A DNA stretch of 64,000 nucleotides from Saccharibacillus sp. CPCC 101409. Lineage in GTDB: Bacteria; Bacillota; Bacilli; Paenibacillales; Paenibacillaceae. The stretch covers positions 296,667 through 360,666 of the forward strand of contig NZ_JAULSA010000006.1 of NCBI RefSeq assembly GCF_030518235.1. The letters run 5' to 3'. Numbering within the stretch: the first letter of the stretch is position 1; each line of letters opens with the position of its first letter. Position numbers and translations under genes: made by a program. Positions 36,909 through 46,467 of this stretch are shown piece by piece. The notes under the pieces are model-generated. The model made no database searches, was not told the origin of the DNA, and saw only the letters and a list, made by a program, of their open reading frames with translations.

Positions 36909-37618
36909 ACCGGATTCTCGCGATCTGCGGCAAAGAGCTGCGGCTGTACTTTTTGACCCCGACTTCGTACTTCGCCTTCGCGATCTATGTGCTGATGTCC
37001 AGCTTTATGTTCTATGTGGACTTCGTGACGTACCAGCCGAGCGTGATCGATTACCGGCTGATCCTGGGCGATATGCTGTTTATGCTGCTCATCGTCGTAC
37101 CGATCCTGACCATGAGGCTGGTATCGGAAGAATTCCGCCAGGGCACGGACGAGCTGCTGCTGACTTCTCCCGCGAGCGTGACGGAAGTCGTGCTCGGCAA
37201 GTACCTGGCTTCGCTCGGCGTGTTGCTGATGCTGCTGCTCTGCAACCTCGTGTACCCGGCGATCATGTCTCTGTTCGGCACGCTGGATATGCTGACGCTC
37301 TGGCTGTCCGTGCTCGCCGTGTTCCTGATGGGCGCGGCGATGATGGCGATCGGGCTGTTCGCTTCCTCGCTGTCGCAGCACCAGATGGTATCGGCGGTGG
37401 CCGGATTCGTGCTGCTGCTCATGTTCTGGCTGACGGGCACGCTGGTATCGCAGAACGAGTCGCTGGCGCAGTGGATCGGACCTTTTTCGCTGCCGGACCG
37501 CATCTCGAACCTGACCAAAGGCGTGATTAACGGGCCGGACGTGATCTTCTACGTAACGCTTGCGCTGCTGTTCGTCGTGCTCAGCATCCAGGTGATCGAA
37601 CGGAAACGGTGGAGGTAG
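36905..37618 (+). CDS. ABC-2 type permease (GldF-like)
   Basis: 237 residues with six membrane helices. The start AICGKELRLYFLTPTSYFAFAIYVLMSSFMFY and the loop MRLVSEEFRQGTDELLLTSPASVTEVVLGKYLASLGVLL are typical of the gliding-type ABC permease. The ATG overlaps the ATPase stop by four bases. It should form the membrane channel with the upstream ATPase. Confidence 0.9.
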   Translation: MNRILAICGKELRLYFLTPTSYFAFAIYVLMSSFMFYVDFVTYQPSVIDYRLILGDMLFMLLIVVPILTMRLVSEEFRQGTDELLLTSPASVTEVVLGKYLASLGVLLMLLLCNLVYPAIMSLFGTLDMLTLWLSVLAVFLMGAAMMAIGLFASSLSQHQMVSAVAGFVLLLMFWLTGTLVSQNESLAQWIGPFSLPDRISNLTKGVINGPDVIFYVTLALLFVVLSIQVIERKRWR

Positions 37619-37622
37619 ACCG

Positions 37623-39026
37623 ATGAACAAGAAAACGAAGAAAGTCCTGCACCACACGAACACGCTGATCGTCGCCGTCGCTTCGATCGGAATCTTCGTG
37701 CTGCTGACGCTGTTTCTGAACAAGGCCTCCGGCTTCCAGCTCGACCTGACCGCGAACAAGCAGTATACGCTGTCGGACCAGACGAACACCGTGCTGGGCA
37801 AGCTGCCGGATAAGGTCAAGATGGAGGTGTTTACGAATCAGGATACGGACGGGGAACTGGTGACGCGCGAAGTGACCGACCTGACCGGCGAATATGCGAA
37901 AAAAAGCGGCAGGCTCGATGTGCACACCTATAGTCTCGTGCAGCAGCCCGAACTTGCGCGCCAGTACAATCTGTCTTCGAGCTCGGTCGTGCTGACCTAC
38001 GGCGAGAAAACGCAAACGATCACTTTTCAGGATATGTTCGGTTCGGGCGACAGCAGCTCGTATACGTTCCTGGGCGAATCGAAGCTGACGGGCGCGTTGA
38101 ACGCGCTGATTTCGACCGAAACCCGCAAAGCCTACGTCGTGGTCGGCCACGGCGAATTCGACCTGACCAAGATGACCCAGCTGACCGCCGGGCTCAAAGC
38201 CGACAATACCGAAGCCGAAGAGCTTCAGCTGTATCAAACGGGCAAGATTCCGGATGACGCCGACCTGCTGATGATCGTGGCGCCGGAGACGGACCTGAGC
38301 GACAAAGAACTCAAGCTGATCGAGACGTATCTGGACGGCAAAGGCAAACTGTTCCTGTCGCTGGGCTTCAACCCGGAGATGAAAAAAGAATGGAAAAATA
38401 TCGATGCGCTTATGGCAAAATACGGCGTAACCGACGAGCATGCGATTGCGGTGGACAAAACGAACACGCAGCTGTACGATCCGCTGACGGTCGTGCCGAG
38501 TTACGAATCGCATGCGATCACGCAGAAACTGCGCGACAGCAAAGTCTACCCGATGACTTATCTGTCCGTCGCGCTGAGCGCGGCCGCGGAAGCGCCGGAA
38601 GGCCTGACCGTTTCGCCGCTGCTGAGCACGTCGGCCGAAAGCTACGGGGAAACGGATCTGGCCGGGCTGCTGCAATCGACCAGCGAATACGCCGAAGGGA
38701 CCGACCTGAGCGGCCCGCTTTATCTCGGCTACGCGGCGGACGATGCGGACGGCAAACCCAAAGCGGTGCTGCTCGGCACATCGTACTTCCTGACCGACGA
38801 CCAGATCGGCGAGCAGGGCAATAAAGACTTCGCGCTCAACAGCATTAACTACCTGAGCGGCAACGCAAACGACCTGACGATCCGGGCGCGCGAGCAGCAG
38901 CAGTACGAAACGGCGTACCTGACCGCTCCGCAGGCCCGTTATATCCTGATCGGCTCGATGGTCGTATTCCCGCTGCTGTTTGTACTGGCGGGCGTGCTGC
39001 TCTGGTGGAGACGAAGACGCGTATGA
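37623..39026 (+). CDS. GldG-like ABC-associated extracytoplasmic protein
   Basis: 467 residues: an N-terminal TM helix (about 18-36), a large outside domain and a C-terminal TM helix (about 440-462) ending RRRRV. FQLDLTANKQYTLSDQTNTVLGKLPDKVKMEVFT and GHGEFDLTKM...LQTG-IPDDADLLMIVAP are the marks of the GldG/DUF4350-like family, which works with GldA/GldF-type ABC pairs. Role in Firmicutes is unknown. Five bases after the permease gene. Confidence 0.85.
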   Translation: MNKKTKKVLHHTNTLIVAVASIGIFVLLTLFLNKASGFQLDLTANKQYTLSDQTNTVLGKLPDKVKMEVFTNQDTDGELVTREVTDLTGEYAKKSGRLDVHTYSLVQQPELARQYNLSSSSVVLTYGEKTQTITFQDMFGSGDSSSYTFLGESKLTGALNALISTETRKAYVVVGHGEFDLTKMTQLTAGLKADNTEAEELQLYQTGKIPDDADLLMIVAPETDLSDKELKLIETYLDGKGKLFLSLGFNPEMKKEWKNIDALMAKYGVTDEHAIAVDKTNTQLYDPLTVVPSYESHAITQKLRDSKVYPMTYLSVALSAAAEAPEGLTVSPLLSTSAESYGETDLAGLLQSTSEYAEGTDLSGPLYLGYAADDADGKPKAVLLGTSYFLTDDQIGEQGNKDFALNSINYLSGNANDLTIRAREQQQYETAYLTAPQARYILIGSMVVFPLLFVLAGVLLWWRRRRV

Positions 39027-39961
39027 GAAAATACATCCCGACGCTGATCCTGCTGCTGATATTCCTCGGTGGTCTCGGCTACGCGTTTTCGCAGAACTTT
39101 TTCCGCGAAGAAGAAGCGCAGGCCGTCAAGCTGGCCGATCTCGATACCTCGAAGATCGCCGGCATCCGGGTCGCCAACGGCGACCTGACCTACCGGCTCG
39201 TCAAAAACGAAGAAGGCTGGGCGTTCACCGAGCCGGACAAGTACCCGGTCAACTCGTATGCCGTCGATTCCCTGCTGAGCGCGCTGTCCGCGGCGGAGCA
39301 GGGAGGCGTGATCGAAGAAGCGCCGGAAGACGCTTCGCAGTACGGTCTCGACGCGTCCAAGAAAGGCGTCACGCTGACCGAAACAGACGGCGCGGTCGTT
39401 ACGCTCGCGATCGGCGGCGCGCTGCCGACCGGCACGGCCGATTACGCCCGTATAAACGACGGCTCCGTGATCCGGCTCGATTCGAACACGGCGTCTTCGC
39501 TGCTGCCGAGCATCACGGAACTGGTCGACACGTCGCCTTTTTCCTGGGACGACGCGAACCTGAAAGAGCTGACGTACACACGCGGCCCGGCCGGCTGGAC
39601 GCTGGCGAATACGGCGTCGGACGCGACTTCCCCGGCCTGGACGCTGGACGGCAAGCCGATCGAGGACGCGCAGGCGACGACCGTATCCGGTTCGCTGAAA
39701 TATATCGTCAGCGACCGGCTGCCGGTGAAAGCGTCGACGCTGTCGAAAGCCGCGGACGACTTCACGCTGAAGCTCGTCACGACCGAGAACGGCAAACAAA
39801 CGACGCAGACGTACACCGGCAAAAAAGACCCCGATGTCGATACGCTTGTGTGGGTGATTCCGCAGGATAGCGGCTGGGCGTTCGCCGTGAAGCCGGAAGA
39901 TTTGAAGTCGGCGGAAACGCCGGTCCAAGCTTCGGATACGGAAGACGCGGGCGGAGAATAA
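39023..39961 (+). CDS. DUF4340 membrane-anchored protein
   Basis: 312 residues: an N-terminal TM helix (YIPTLILLLIFLGGLGYAF), then repeated beta modules beginning LDTSKIAGIRVANGDLTYRLVKNEEGWAFTEPDKYPVNSYAVDSLLSALSA, the DUF4340 pattern. These genes regularly end GldA-F-G-like operons, as here. The ATG at 39023 overlaps the previous stop codon (ATGA). Probably an outside partner of the complex; activity is unknown. Confidence 0.85.
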   Translation: MRKYIPTLILLLIFLGGLGYAFSQNFFREEEAQAVKLADLDTSKIAGIRVANGDLTYRLVKNEEGWAFTEPDKYPVNSYAVDSLLSALSAAEQGGVIEEAPEDASQYGLDASKKGVTLTETDGAVVTLAIGGALPTGTADYARINDGSVIRLDSNTASSLLPSITELVDTSPFSWDDANLKELTYTRGPAGWTLANTASDATSPAWTLDGKPIEDAQATTVSGSLKYIVSDRLPVKASTLSKAADDFTLKLVTTENGKQTTQTYTGKKDPDVDTLVWVIPQDSGWAFAVKPEDLKSAETPVQASDTEDAGGE

Positions 39962-39983
39962 GCAAAGATTGCGGAACCCGAAC

Positions 39984-40024
39984 AAAGGCCCGCCGACTTC
40001 ACGGAGAAGCCGGCGGGCCTTTTT
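39984..40024 (+). terminator. Terminator of the Gld-type ABC operon
   Basis: AAAGGCCCGCCGACTTC and GAAGCCGGCGGGCCTTTTT form a long GC-rich stem with T-run. Confidence 0.92.
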
Positions 40025-40185
40025 GCCGATGAAAGGGAATCCGCGGGAAACAGGCTGCCGCGGCTCCGGCATTCCCGTCCCGGCAACCGTCTCGACTTTC
40101 TTTCCCGATGTAGTCCCGCCGCCGCGGTCATGCTATCCTGTAAGCACTCGGCGGTTTAAACCGTTCGACCGAAGGGAGGCGGGTC

Positions 40186-40536
40186 ATGGTAGACCTGAAC
40201 GGCGGAGCGGAATTGTCGCAGGCGTTCAAGCGCAATCAGAAGCTGCTGAACGCGATCGGGGACGAAACGCGGCAGGCGATTATTATCACTTTGATGCGGT
40301 TCTCGCGGACGCCCGGCATGCGGGTCGGCGAGATTACCGAGCGCACGAACCTGTCCCGGCCGGCCGTGTCGCATCACCTGAGGATTCTCAAAGAAGCGCA
40401 GATCGTGAACGTCCATAAACGCGGCACCATGAACTTTTATTATCTGGATTCCATCGACAAGCTTAAACAGCTCAAAGCTCTGACCGAACTGCTGATGCAG
40501 TGCGAAACCCAACAACAAGCGGAAAGCGGGGATTGA
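40186..40536 (+). CDS. ArsR-family transcriptional regulator
   Basis: 116 residues with a winged helix: LLNAIGDETRQAIIITLMRF, VGEITERTNLSRPAVSHHLRILKEAQIVNVHKRGTMNFYYL. No Cys pair for metal binding is present in the recognition helix, so it is not a typical metal sensor. It ends three bases before the SDR gene and probably regulates it. Confidence 0.88.
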   Translation: MVDLNGGAELSQAFKRNQKLLNAIGDETRQAIIITLMRFSRTPGMRVGEITERTNLSRPAVSHHLRILKEAQIVNVHKRGTMNFYYLDSIDKLKQLKALTELLMQCETQQQAESGD

Positions 40537-40539
40537 CGA

Positions 40540-41331
40540 ATGTACAAAGGGCAAACGGCATTGATTATGGGAGCGTCGTCGGGGATCGGGGCGGCTTTTG
40601 CCGGAGAACTGGCTCGAAAAGGCATGAATCTGATCGTCGTCGCCCGTTCCGGAGACAAATTGCAGCGGCTGGCTGAGGACCTATCGGCCCGGCACGGCGT
40701 TCAAGTGGACGTAATTATCGCCGATCTTTCCGATGAACAAACCGCGCTCGGCGTTTACGACGAGGTCAAGCGGCGTCGGCTGCAAGTCGATCTGCTGGTC
40801 AACAACGCGGGAGTGGCATCCTACGGATTTTTCGATAAACTTTCTTTGAAAAAACAGGAGGACGAGATCAGGCTCAACGTGCTGACCGTCGTCAGTCTTA
40901 CGCATCACTTTTTGCAGGATATGCTGGAGCGCCGCCGGGGAGCCGTAATCAATGTCGCCTCCGCATCGGGATTTCAACCGACGCCGTTTATGGCGGTGTA
41001 CGGCGCGACGAAGGCGTTTATGATCTCCTGGAGCGAAGCGCTTTGGGCGGAAACGAAAGACAAAGGCGTCTCGGTCGTCGCATTGTGCCCCGGCCGGACG
41101 GCGACCAATATCCAGGAAGTCATGGGAGTAGGCGCGGTCGGTCCGGGCAAAGACGTATCGCCGGAGCAGGTGGTCCGAACCGGACTTCGCGCGCTGGAAA
41201 AAGGCAAAATGACGGTCGTCGACGGCCGGGGCAACTACTGGACCGCCCAGATCGCCCGCATCTTCCCGCGCAAATTCGTAGTGGGCATCGCCTACCGGAT
41301 ATTCAGGAAAAATAGTTCCGGCGCGGCGTGA
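40540..41331 (+). CDS. Short-chain dehydrogenase/reductase
   Basis: 263 residues, classical SDR: the Rossmann motif MGASSGIGAAFA near residue 10, NNAG at about 88-91, catalytic Ser in NVASASGF, and YGATK supplying Tyr and Lys. An Arg-rich strand end (VARSGDKL) favours NADP. The DltE/YqjQ-like C-terminus is extended. Co-transcribed with the ArsR gene; substrate unknown. Confidence 0.9.
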   Translation: MYKGQTALIMGASSGIGAAFAGELARKGMNLIVVARSGDKLQRLAEDLSARHGVQVDVIIADLSDEQTALGVYDEVKRRRLQVDLLVNNAGVASYGFFDKLSLKKQEDEIRLNVLTVVSLTHHFLQDMLERRRGAVINVASASGFQPTPFMAVYGATKAFMISWSEALWAETKDKGVSVVALCPGRTATNIQEVMGVGAVGPGKDVSPEQVVRTGLRALEKGKMTVVDGRGNYWTAQIARIFPRKFVVGIAYRIFRKNSSGAA

Positions 41332-41355
41332 GCTTAGAGCGGTTTATGCGCGGCA

Positions 41356-42150
41356 TCAATAAATCGTCGGCACGATCCCGCCGTCCATGCGGATCGGCGA
41401 GCCGCGAAAAGCCGAAGCGAGCGGACTGCACACGAAAGCGGCCAGCCGGCCGATCTCGTCGGGACGGATAAACCGGCGCAGCTCGGACTGCGGCAAATTG
41501 CCGGCCATAAAGTTCCGCTCTTTCTCCTCGAACGTCATGTCTTCGTCCGCATACACCGATTCGATAATCGCCCGTACGTGCTCGGACAGCGTCGGTCCCG
41601 GCAGCAGCGTATTGACCGTCACATCGGTTCCGGCGGTCAGCTTCGACAGGCTGCGCGACAGCGACAGCAGCGCGGACTTGGCCGCGGCGTACTGGGGCAT
41701 CTGTCCCGACGGCATGACGGCTTCTTCGCTGGCGATAAACAAGATCCGTCCGCCGCCGCTTTGCAGCATACCGGGCAGGTAAAAGCGGCACAGCGCATTG
41801 GCGGCGAGCACATTCGTGCGGAAATACGTTTCCCAGACTTCGTCGCTCGCGTCTTCGTAGCGGGTGATTGCGTAAATGCCCATATTGTTGATGAGCAGAT
41901 CGACCGCCGGGAAGCTTTGGAACAGAGATTCGCGCTGCCGCGGGTCGGTCAGGTCGGCCGAGGCGGGACGGGGCGAAGTAGAAGGGAAAGCGGCGCGGAT
42001 CTCTTCAGCCGTGCGTTCCGCCGCTTCGAAGCTGCGCCCGTTGACGAGCACGTCGGCTCCTTCGCGGGCCAGCTCGAACGCGATCGCCCTGCCGATGCCA
42101 CGGGTCGCTCCTGTGACCAAGGCGGTTTGGTTGGTTAATTGCAGATCCAT
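41356..42150 (-). CDS. Short-chain dehydrogenase/reductase (FabG-like)
   Basis: 264 residues: TGATRGIGRAIAFELA, NNMG in place of the usual NNAG, active-site Ser in FIASEEA, and YAAAK. The C-terminal IRMDGGIVPTIY is typical of FabG-like enzymes. It converges with the preceding SDR gene (24-base gap). AAAGGAG lies 12 bases before the ATG at 42150; the frame runs further up into the palindromic element but without a ribosome site. Confidence 0.9.
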   Translation of the reverse strand: MDLQLTNQTALVTGATRGIGRAIAFELAREGADVLVNGRSFEAAERTAEEIRAAFPSTSPRPASADLTDPRQRESLFQSFPAVDLLINNMGIYAITRYEDASDEVWETYFRTNVLAANALCRFYLPGMLQSGGGRILFIASEEAVMPSGQMPQYAAAKSALLSLSRSLSKLTAGTDVTVNTLLPGPTLSEHVRAIIESVYADEDMTFEEKERNFMAGNLPQSELRRFIRPDEIGRLAAFVCSPLASAFRGSPIRMDGGIVPTIY

Positions 42151-42183
42151 GATGGGAGTATGCTCCTTTGAGGGTGGGATGGT

Positions 42184-42363
42184 GTCGGGAAAATCCGGCA
42201 AAAAAGGCAAGAGGGCGCCGGGGGAGTTTCGTTCCGATCGCGTATTGAAACCAGGAAGTTTGATTAGACTCCAGTGGAATCTTCCCGGTTTCAAAGGCGA
42301 ACACTATCGTTTCTTCACGAAATTCCCCCTCTGCCTGAATCGCCTTTTCTCAGGCTAGACTTT
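42184..42363. repeat. Palindromic intergenic element, copy 2 (inverted)
   Basis: The complement begins AAGTCTAGCCTGAGAAAAGGCG and carries the same outer arm (GGGGGAAATTTCGT with ACGAAACTCCCCC) and inner arm (GAAACCGGGAAG with CTTCCTGGTTTC) as copy 1 at 3232-3411. It stands directly upstream of the minus-strand SDR gene, so a promoter or leader role there is possible. Confidence 0.75.
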
Positions 42364-42667
42364 CTCGACACATCCGGGTGTGATGTGTTGGTTAGAGGAC
42401 GGTAGTTGCGATCTACCGTCCTTTAACGCATTTTAAAAGCAGGTTCTTGTGCAAAATAGAGAATAGCTGCGCAGGTACAATTATTTGGGAGTAAGAGCGC
42501 GTAAAGAAGCGGAAAAGCGAGAAATAAAGGTACAGGTGAACTTATTTGTTCGGAAAAGCAAAATTCGCTCGAAATAAAGGTGTATATGACGCTATTTTTT
42601 GCGAATCTTGAAGGTTATTTGTGCGCAAAATAGTTTCTGTGCGACCCGAAGGGACGGCAGTGATGTT
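42364..42667. other. Intergenic region with hairpins and short repeats
   Basis: No gene is visible. AGGACGGTAG/CTACCGTCCT (42396-42422) and a near-copy GGGACGGCAG/CTACCGTCCC (42651-42677, touching the AraC stop) form hairpins. Between them a loose motif AAATA--GGT-[CT]A--TGA----TATTT recurs (about 42531, 42571), alongside AATAGCTGCGC at 42462; related sequences stand at 63.2-63.4 kb. Confidence 0.45.
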
Positions 42668-43604
42668 CTACCGTCCCTGTTTGGCGCGCCAGTTGGCGGG
42701 GGTGTCGCCTTCCCAGGAGCGGAAAGCGCGGTAGAACGAATTCTGGTCTTCGTAGCCGACCAGAAAAGCGACTTCGCGGATATCCAGCGAAGCGTCGGCC
42801 AGGTATTCGCGGGCCTGCTCGTGCCTGGCCTGGGCCAGCAGGGAAGCGAAGCCGGTGTGTTCGGCGGTCAGCCGCCGCTGGAGTGTGCGAGTGCTGAGGC
42901 CCAGTTCCCGCGCAATGGCCCGGATATCGGTCCGGCCCGCGGAGAAGCCGCGCTTCATGATCCATTTGACCGTTTCGGCAAACGAACGGACGCCGGTTTG
43001 TTCGTCCAGCGACCGGTCCAGCGCCGGCGTCAGCAGTTCCAGCAGTTCTTCGTTATACGTAATAAACGGAAGATCCAGATCCGCGGCGTGCAGCGTCAGC
43101 CGGTTATGCGGCGCGCCGGTTCGGACCGGGCAGCCGAGATAACGCTCCAGCGCTTCCTCGTCTTCCAGGGGCTGCATGAACTCGGCGGCCCGCGCGGTCA
43201 GCGGGCGTCCGGTGCCGCGCCGGCCGAGTTCGAGCAGGAAGACCAGGGTAAGGCCGCTTAGTACAGCCGGCCCCTGCGTTCCGGTTCCGGGGCTCGTCCA
43301 TGCCAGGTCGAGGGTGCAGACCCCGTTATGTTCGGCGATGCGCAGATGCTCGGGCGGACACATCCGCTTGTAGCGCGCCATGCGGTGCAGCGCATCGCGA
43401 TAGTCGCGGGCGTGATAGGTCGCCAATACGGTCGGCGGATACCGGACCGGCTCGAAAGCGGTCGCCATTCCCGCGATCGCGGCGGCGGTACCGCCGGCAA
43501 GCTCGGCGTACGCCCGCCAGATCGCGGGTTTCGATGCCGAGCCGCTTTGCTGCCGCCCAGAAGCCGAGCGGAAACGTGATCTTTCCGCCGGATTGCGATT
43601 TCAA
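42668..43604 (-). pseudogene. AraC-family regulator, frameshifted
   Basis: The C-terminal 100 residues are a good AraC DNA-binding domain (IRAIARELGLSTRTLQRRLTAEHTGFASLLAQARHEQAREYLADASLDIREVAFLVGYEDQNSFYRAFRSW) preceded by an arabinose-binding-like sensor domain. The true start appears to be TTG at 43604 with GAGGAGG nine bases upstream (KSQSGGKITFPLGFWAAAKRLGIET). That frame runs out of register near 43510-43530, where the sensor continues in another frame as PAIWRAYAELAGGTAAAIAG, with some 30 expected residues missing. Either an inactivating deletion or an assembly error. A shorter product from the ATG at 43468 is possible. Confidence 0.7.
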
Positions 43605-43712
43605 GATTCAACACCTCCTCCGGCATGCGGCCGGTTTACTTGTCTTATCCTACCCTCCGCGCTCCGCCTTGTAACTAGCGGATAACGCCAATCGATCCGC
43701 CGATAACGCCGA

Positions 43713-43738
43713 CAGCCGCTTCCGGTAGGAAGCGGCTG
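43713..43738. repeat. 11-bp perfect hairpin
   Basis: CAGCCGCTTCC-GGTA-GGAAGCGGCTG, without a T-run, in the 506-base gap between the AraC start and the TauE gene; GATAACGCC occurs twice just before it. Confidence 0.5.
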
Positions 43739-43982
43739 CTGCATAACCGGCCGATCCGAAGATGTAACGGATCGTCATTCCTTTAGAACGCCTTTTGCGT
43801 CCTGCGGATTTCTCCGGCTTTTGACGGCTAAGCGCCGCCTCGATCCGTTACAGTCCGCGCGCCTTTGCTTCTTTTACTTTTCCGGTGATTTTCCTTTTGC
43901 TACAGTCGCAAATACGCTATCTTTAAATAAGAAAGCGTTTACCCGAAAACAAATCCGCCTCGCCCGGAATCCGGTACACGAA

Positions 43983-44048
43983 ATCCCTGAATCTCGAATC
44001 CCTGAATCTCGAATCCCTGAATCTCGAATCCCTGAATCCTCGAATCCC
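43983..44048. repeat. 15-bp tandem repeat
   Basis: The unit CTGAATCTCGAATCC is repeated about four times, the last copies degenerate, followed by more GAATCC/GAAATCC fragments up to 44085. A low-complexity slippage tract close upstream of the TauE gene. Confidence 0.8.
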
Positions 44049-44110
44049 GAAGTCCCGCAATCCGGCATGCGAAATCCTGAAATCCGGCGCGACAGGAAAG
44101 GAAAGCAAAC

Positions 44111-44851
44111 ATGACCTCATTCGGCATACTGGCGGCGGGGATGGCGATTATCCTGGCCGCAAGCTTTATCCAGAGTCTGACCAGCTTCGGCTTCGCGCTG
44201 ATCTCGCTGCCGCTGCTGAGCTTGTTTCTTCCGCTGCAGCAGGCCGTTCCGCTGATCGTGATCTTCAGTCTGGTCACCAGTTTGATGGTGGTGATTCCGA
44301 ACCGGCGCCATGTGAATGTGCGGCAGGTGTGGCTGCTGATCCTGGCCGGCATGATCGCCGCGCCTTTCGGCGCTTATCTGCTGCTGGTCGTCAGCGCCCA
44401 GACGCTCAAAGCGGCGATCGGCATTCTGATCGCGCTGTTTGCGGCGCTGATGCTGCTCGGCCGCTCGCTGCCGATCCGCAGCGAGCGGGCCGCTTTCGTA
44501 ACGGCCGGCCTGCTCAGCGGCCTGCTGAACGGCAGCATCTCGGTCGGCGGCCCGCCGCTTGCGCTGATCCTGTCCAATCAGGGTATGAGCAAGCAGGCGT
44601 TCCGGGCGAATCTGGCGCTGAACGGCGTGGCGCTGAATATCGTCAGCGTCGCCGCTTTCGCCGCGGGCGGGCTGCTGAACGCGGATATGGGCGTCTTTTT
44701 CGTCTGGATGATTCCCGCGATGCTGCTCGGCGTCTGGGCCGGAGCATACGCGGCGCGCCGATTCAACGAGAAGTTGTTCAAAACGGCGTCGCTGTGGGTG
44801 ATTCTCGTATCCGGCATCTGGACGGCGCTGACCGGATTGGGCTGGGTGTAA
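44111..44851 (+). CDS. Sulfite exporter TauE/SafE family transporter
   Basis: 246 residues and about eight TM helices. The two repeats characteristic of the family are visible: FIQSLTSFGFALISLPLLSLFLPLQQAVPLI in the first half and GLLNGSISVGGPPLALILSNQGMSKQAFRANLAL in the second. The family moves organosulfur anions; the substrate here is unknown. AAAGGAAAG precedes the ATG by 6 bases. Confidence 0.88.
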   Translation: MTSFGILAAGMAIILAASFIQSLTSFGFALISLPLLSLFLPLQQAVPLIVIFSLVTSLMVVIPNRRHVNVRQVWLLILAGMIAAPFGAYLLLVVSAQTLKAAIGILIALFAALMLLGRSLPIRSERAAFVTAGLLSGLLNGSISVGGPPLALILSNQGMSKQAFRANLALNGVALNIVSVAAFAAGGLLNADMGVFFVWMIPAMLLGVWAGAYAARRFNEKLFKTASLWVILVSGIWTALTGLGWV

Positions 44852-44908
44852 GGGCGTCCCGGCTTCCGGATCGAACACTTTCGTTTCCGATTTTTCAACC
44901 GACTTTTT

Positions 44909-45682
44909 TCAACCGATCCGGCGCTTGTATACCCTCATCGCCAATACGTACGCGACGACCAGAATCCCGGCGCACCACGCAAGAGCAATCCGGATGTCGC
45001 CGCCGGCCGGTTCTCCCGAGAGCAGGGCGCGCAGCGTTTCCACAATCGACGTGACCGGCTGGTGTTCGGCGAAGACGCGCACCGGGCCCGGCATGGAATC
45101 GGTGGGGACGAACGCCGAGCTGATAAACGGCAGGAAGATGACCGGATACGAAAAAGCGCTTGCGCCGTCCACCGATCCGGCGGACAATCCGGCGATGACG
45201 GCGACCCAGGTCAGCGTCAGCGTGAACAGCGCCAGGATGCCGATCACGGCCAGCCACGCCAGCGGTCCCGCCGGCGAGCGGAAGCCGATCAGCAGCGCCG
45301 TCAGCACAATGACGATCAGCGAAATAAAGTTCGAAACGAGCGAGGTCAGCACATGCCCCCACAGCAGGGACGACGGCGCGATCGGCATCGAGCGGAACCG
45401 GTCGAACAGCCCGCCCTGCTTGTCCGTAAACAGCCGGACGGCGGTGTACGAGATGCCCGTGCCGATCGCGATCAGCAGAATGCCGGGCAGCAGATAATTC
45501 ACGTAACTGCCGCCCGTTCCCGTGCGGATCGCGCCGCCGAATACGTACACGAACAGCAGCATGAAGGCGATCGGCATGATCGTGACCGTGATTATCGTAT
45601 CCAGGCTGCGGAAAATATGGCGCATGGAGCGCCCGAGCATCACGGTCGTATCGCTGAGAAATCGCGGTTTGGCGGTGTCCAT
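44909..45682 (-). CDS. ABC-2 permease (DrrB-like)
   Basis: 257 residues with six TM helices: RHIFRSLDTIITVTIMPIAFMLLFVYVFGGA, LPGILLIAIGTGISYTAV, DRFRSMPIAPSSLLWGHVLTSL and SSAFVPTDSMPGPVRVFAEHQPVTSIVETLRALL, the DrrB/daunorubicin-type permease pattern. Its ATG abuts the ATPase stop codon. Likely a drug or lipid exporter. Confidence 0.9.
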   Translation of the reverse strand: MDTAKPRFLSDTTVMLGRSMRHIFRSLDTIITVTIMPIAFMLLFVYVFGGAIRTGTGGSYVNYLLPGILLIAIGTGISYTAVRLFTDKQGGLFDRFRSMPIAPSSLLWGHVLTSLVSNFISLIVIVLTALLIGFRSPAGPLAWLAVIGILALFTLTLTWVAVIAGLSAGSVDGASAFSYPVIFLPFISSAFVPTDSMPGPVRVFAEHQPVTSIVETLRALLSGEPAGGDIRIALAWCAGILVVAYVLAMRVYKRRIG

Positions 45683-46450
45683 TTACTTCTCCTCCTTATG
45701 GCCGGTAATAGCGAGGAAAATCTCCTCAAGCGTCGGCTGCTTTTCGATATATTCGACTTTGGCGGGCGGGAACATCTCTCTGAGCTGCGCCAGCGTGCCG
45801 TTTGCGATAATCGTTCCCCCGTGCAAAATGGCGATCCGGTCGGCGAGCTGTTCGGCTTCCTCCAGATACTGCGTGGTCAGGAACACCGTCGTGCCGCCGC
45901 CCGCAAGCTGCCTGACCGTCTTCCACACCTCGAGGCGCCCTTTGGGATCGAGCCCGGTTGTCGGTTCGTCGAGGAAGACCACCTGCGGACTTCCGACCAG
46001 GCTCATCGCGATATCGAGCCTGCGCCGCATGCCGCCCGAATACGTCGAGACCCGGCGATCGGCGGCTTCGGTCAGGCCGAAGCGTTCCAGCAGCTCGTCC
46101 GCAATCCGGCGCGGCTGCGGCAGATGGCGCAGCTTCGCGATCAGGATCAGGTTCTCGCGTCCGGTCAGGATCTCGTCCACGGCGGCGAACTGTCCGGTCA
46201 GGCTGATCGAAGCGCGCGCCTCGCCGGCATTCGACACCGCGTCATATCCGCCGACAAGAGCCGTTCCGCCGTCCGGGCGCAGCAGCGTGGACAGAATGCG
46301 CACCGTCGTCGTTTTGCCCGCGCCGTTCGAACCGAGCAGCGCGAACACGCTCCCTTTTTCCACCTCGAAATCCACTCCGCTTAACACCGGCGTACCCGAA
46401 TACGACTTGGTCAGCCCGCGCACCGAGACGGCAAACTCCTGGGTTGGCAT
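45683..46450 (-). CDS. ABC transporter ATPase (DrrA-like)
   Basis: 255 residues. Walker A GSNGAGKTTTVRI, Q-loop SLTGQFAAVDEILTGRENL, signature YSGGMRRRLDIAMSL, Walker B VVFLDEPTTGLDP, switch TTQYLEEAEQLADR (Gln where His is usual, as in many DrrA proteins). AAAAGGAGG precedes the ATG. Operon with the DrrB-like permease. Confidence 0.92.
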   Translation of the reverse strand: MPTQEFAVSVRGLTKSYSGTPVLSGVDFEVEKGSVFALLGSNGAGKTTTVRILSTLLRPDGGTALVGGYDAVSNAGEARASISLTGQFAAVDEILTGRENLILIAKLRHLPQPRRIADELLERFGLTEAADRRVSTYSGGMRRRLDIAMSLVGSPQVVFLDEPTTGLDPKGRLEVWKTVRQLAGGGTTVFLTTQYLEEAEQLADRIAILHGGTIIANGTLAQLREMFPPAKVEYIEKQPTLEEIFLAITGHKEEK

Positions 46451-46467
46451 TTCGTTTCCTCCTTTTT

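Noticed and set aside
45062..46384. A 440-codon plus-strand frame opposite the DrrAB-like genes.
   Set aside because: Antisense shadow of two well-supported ABC genes.
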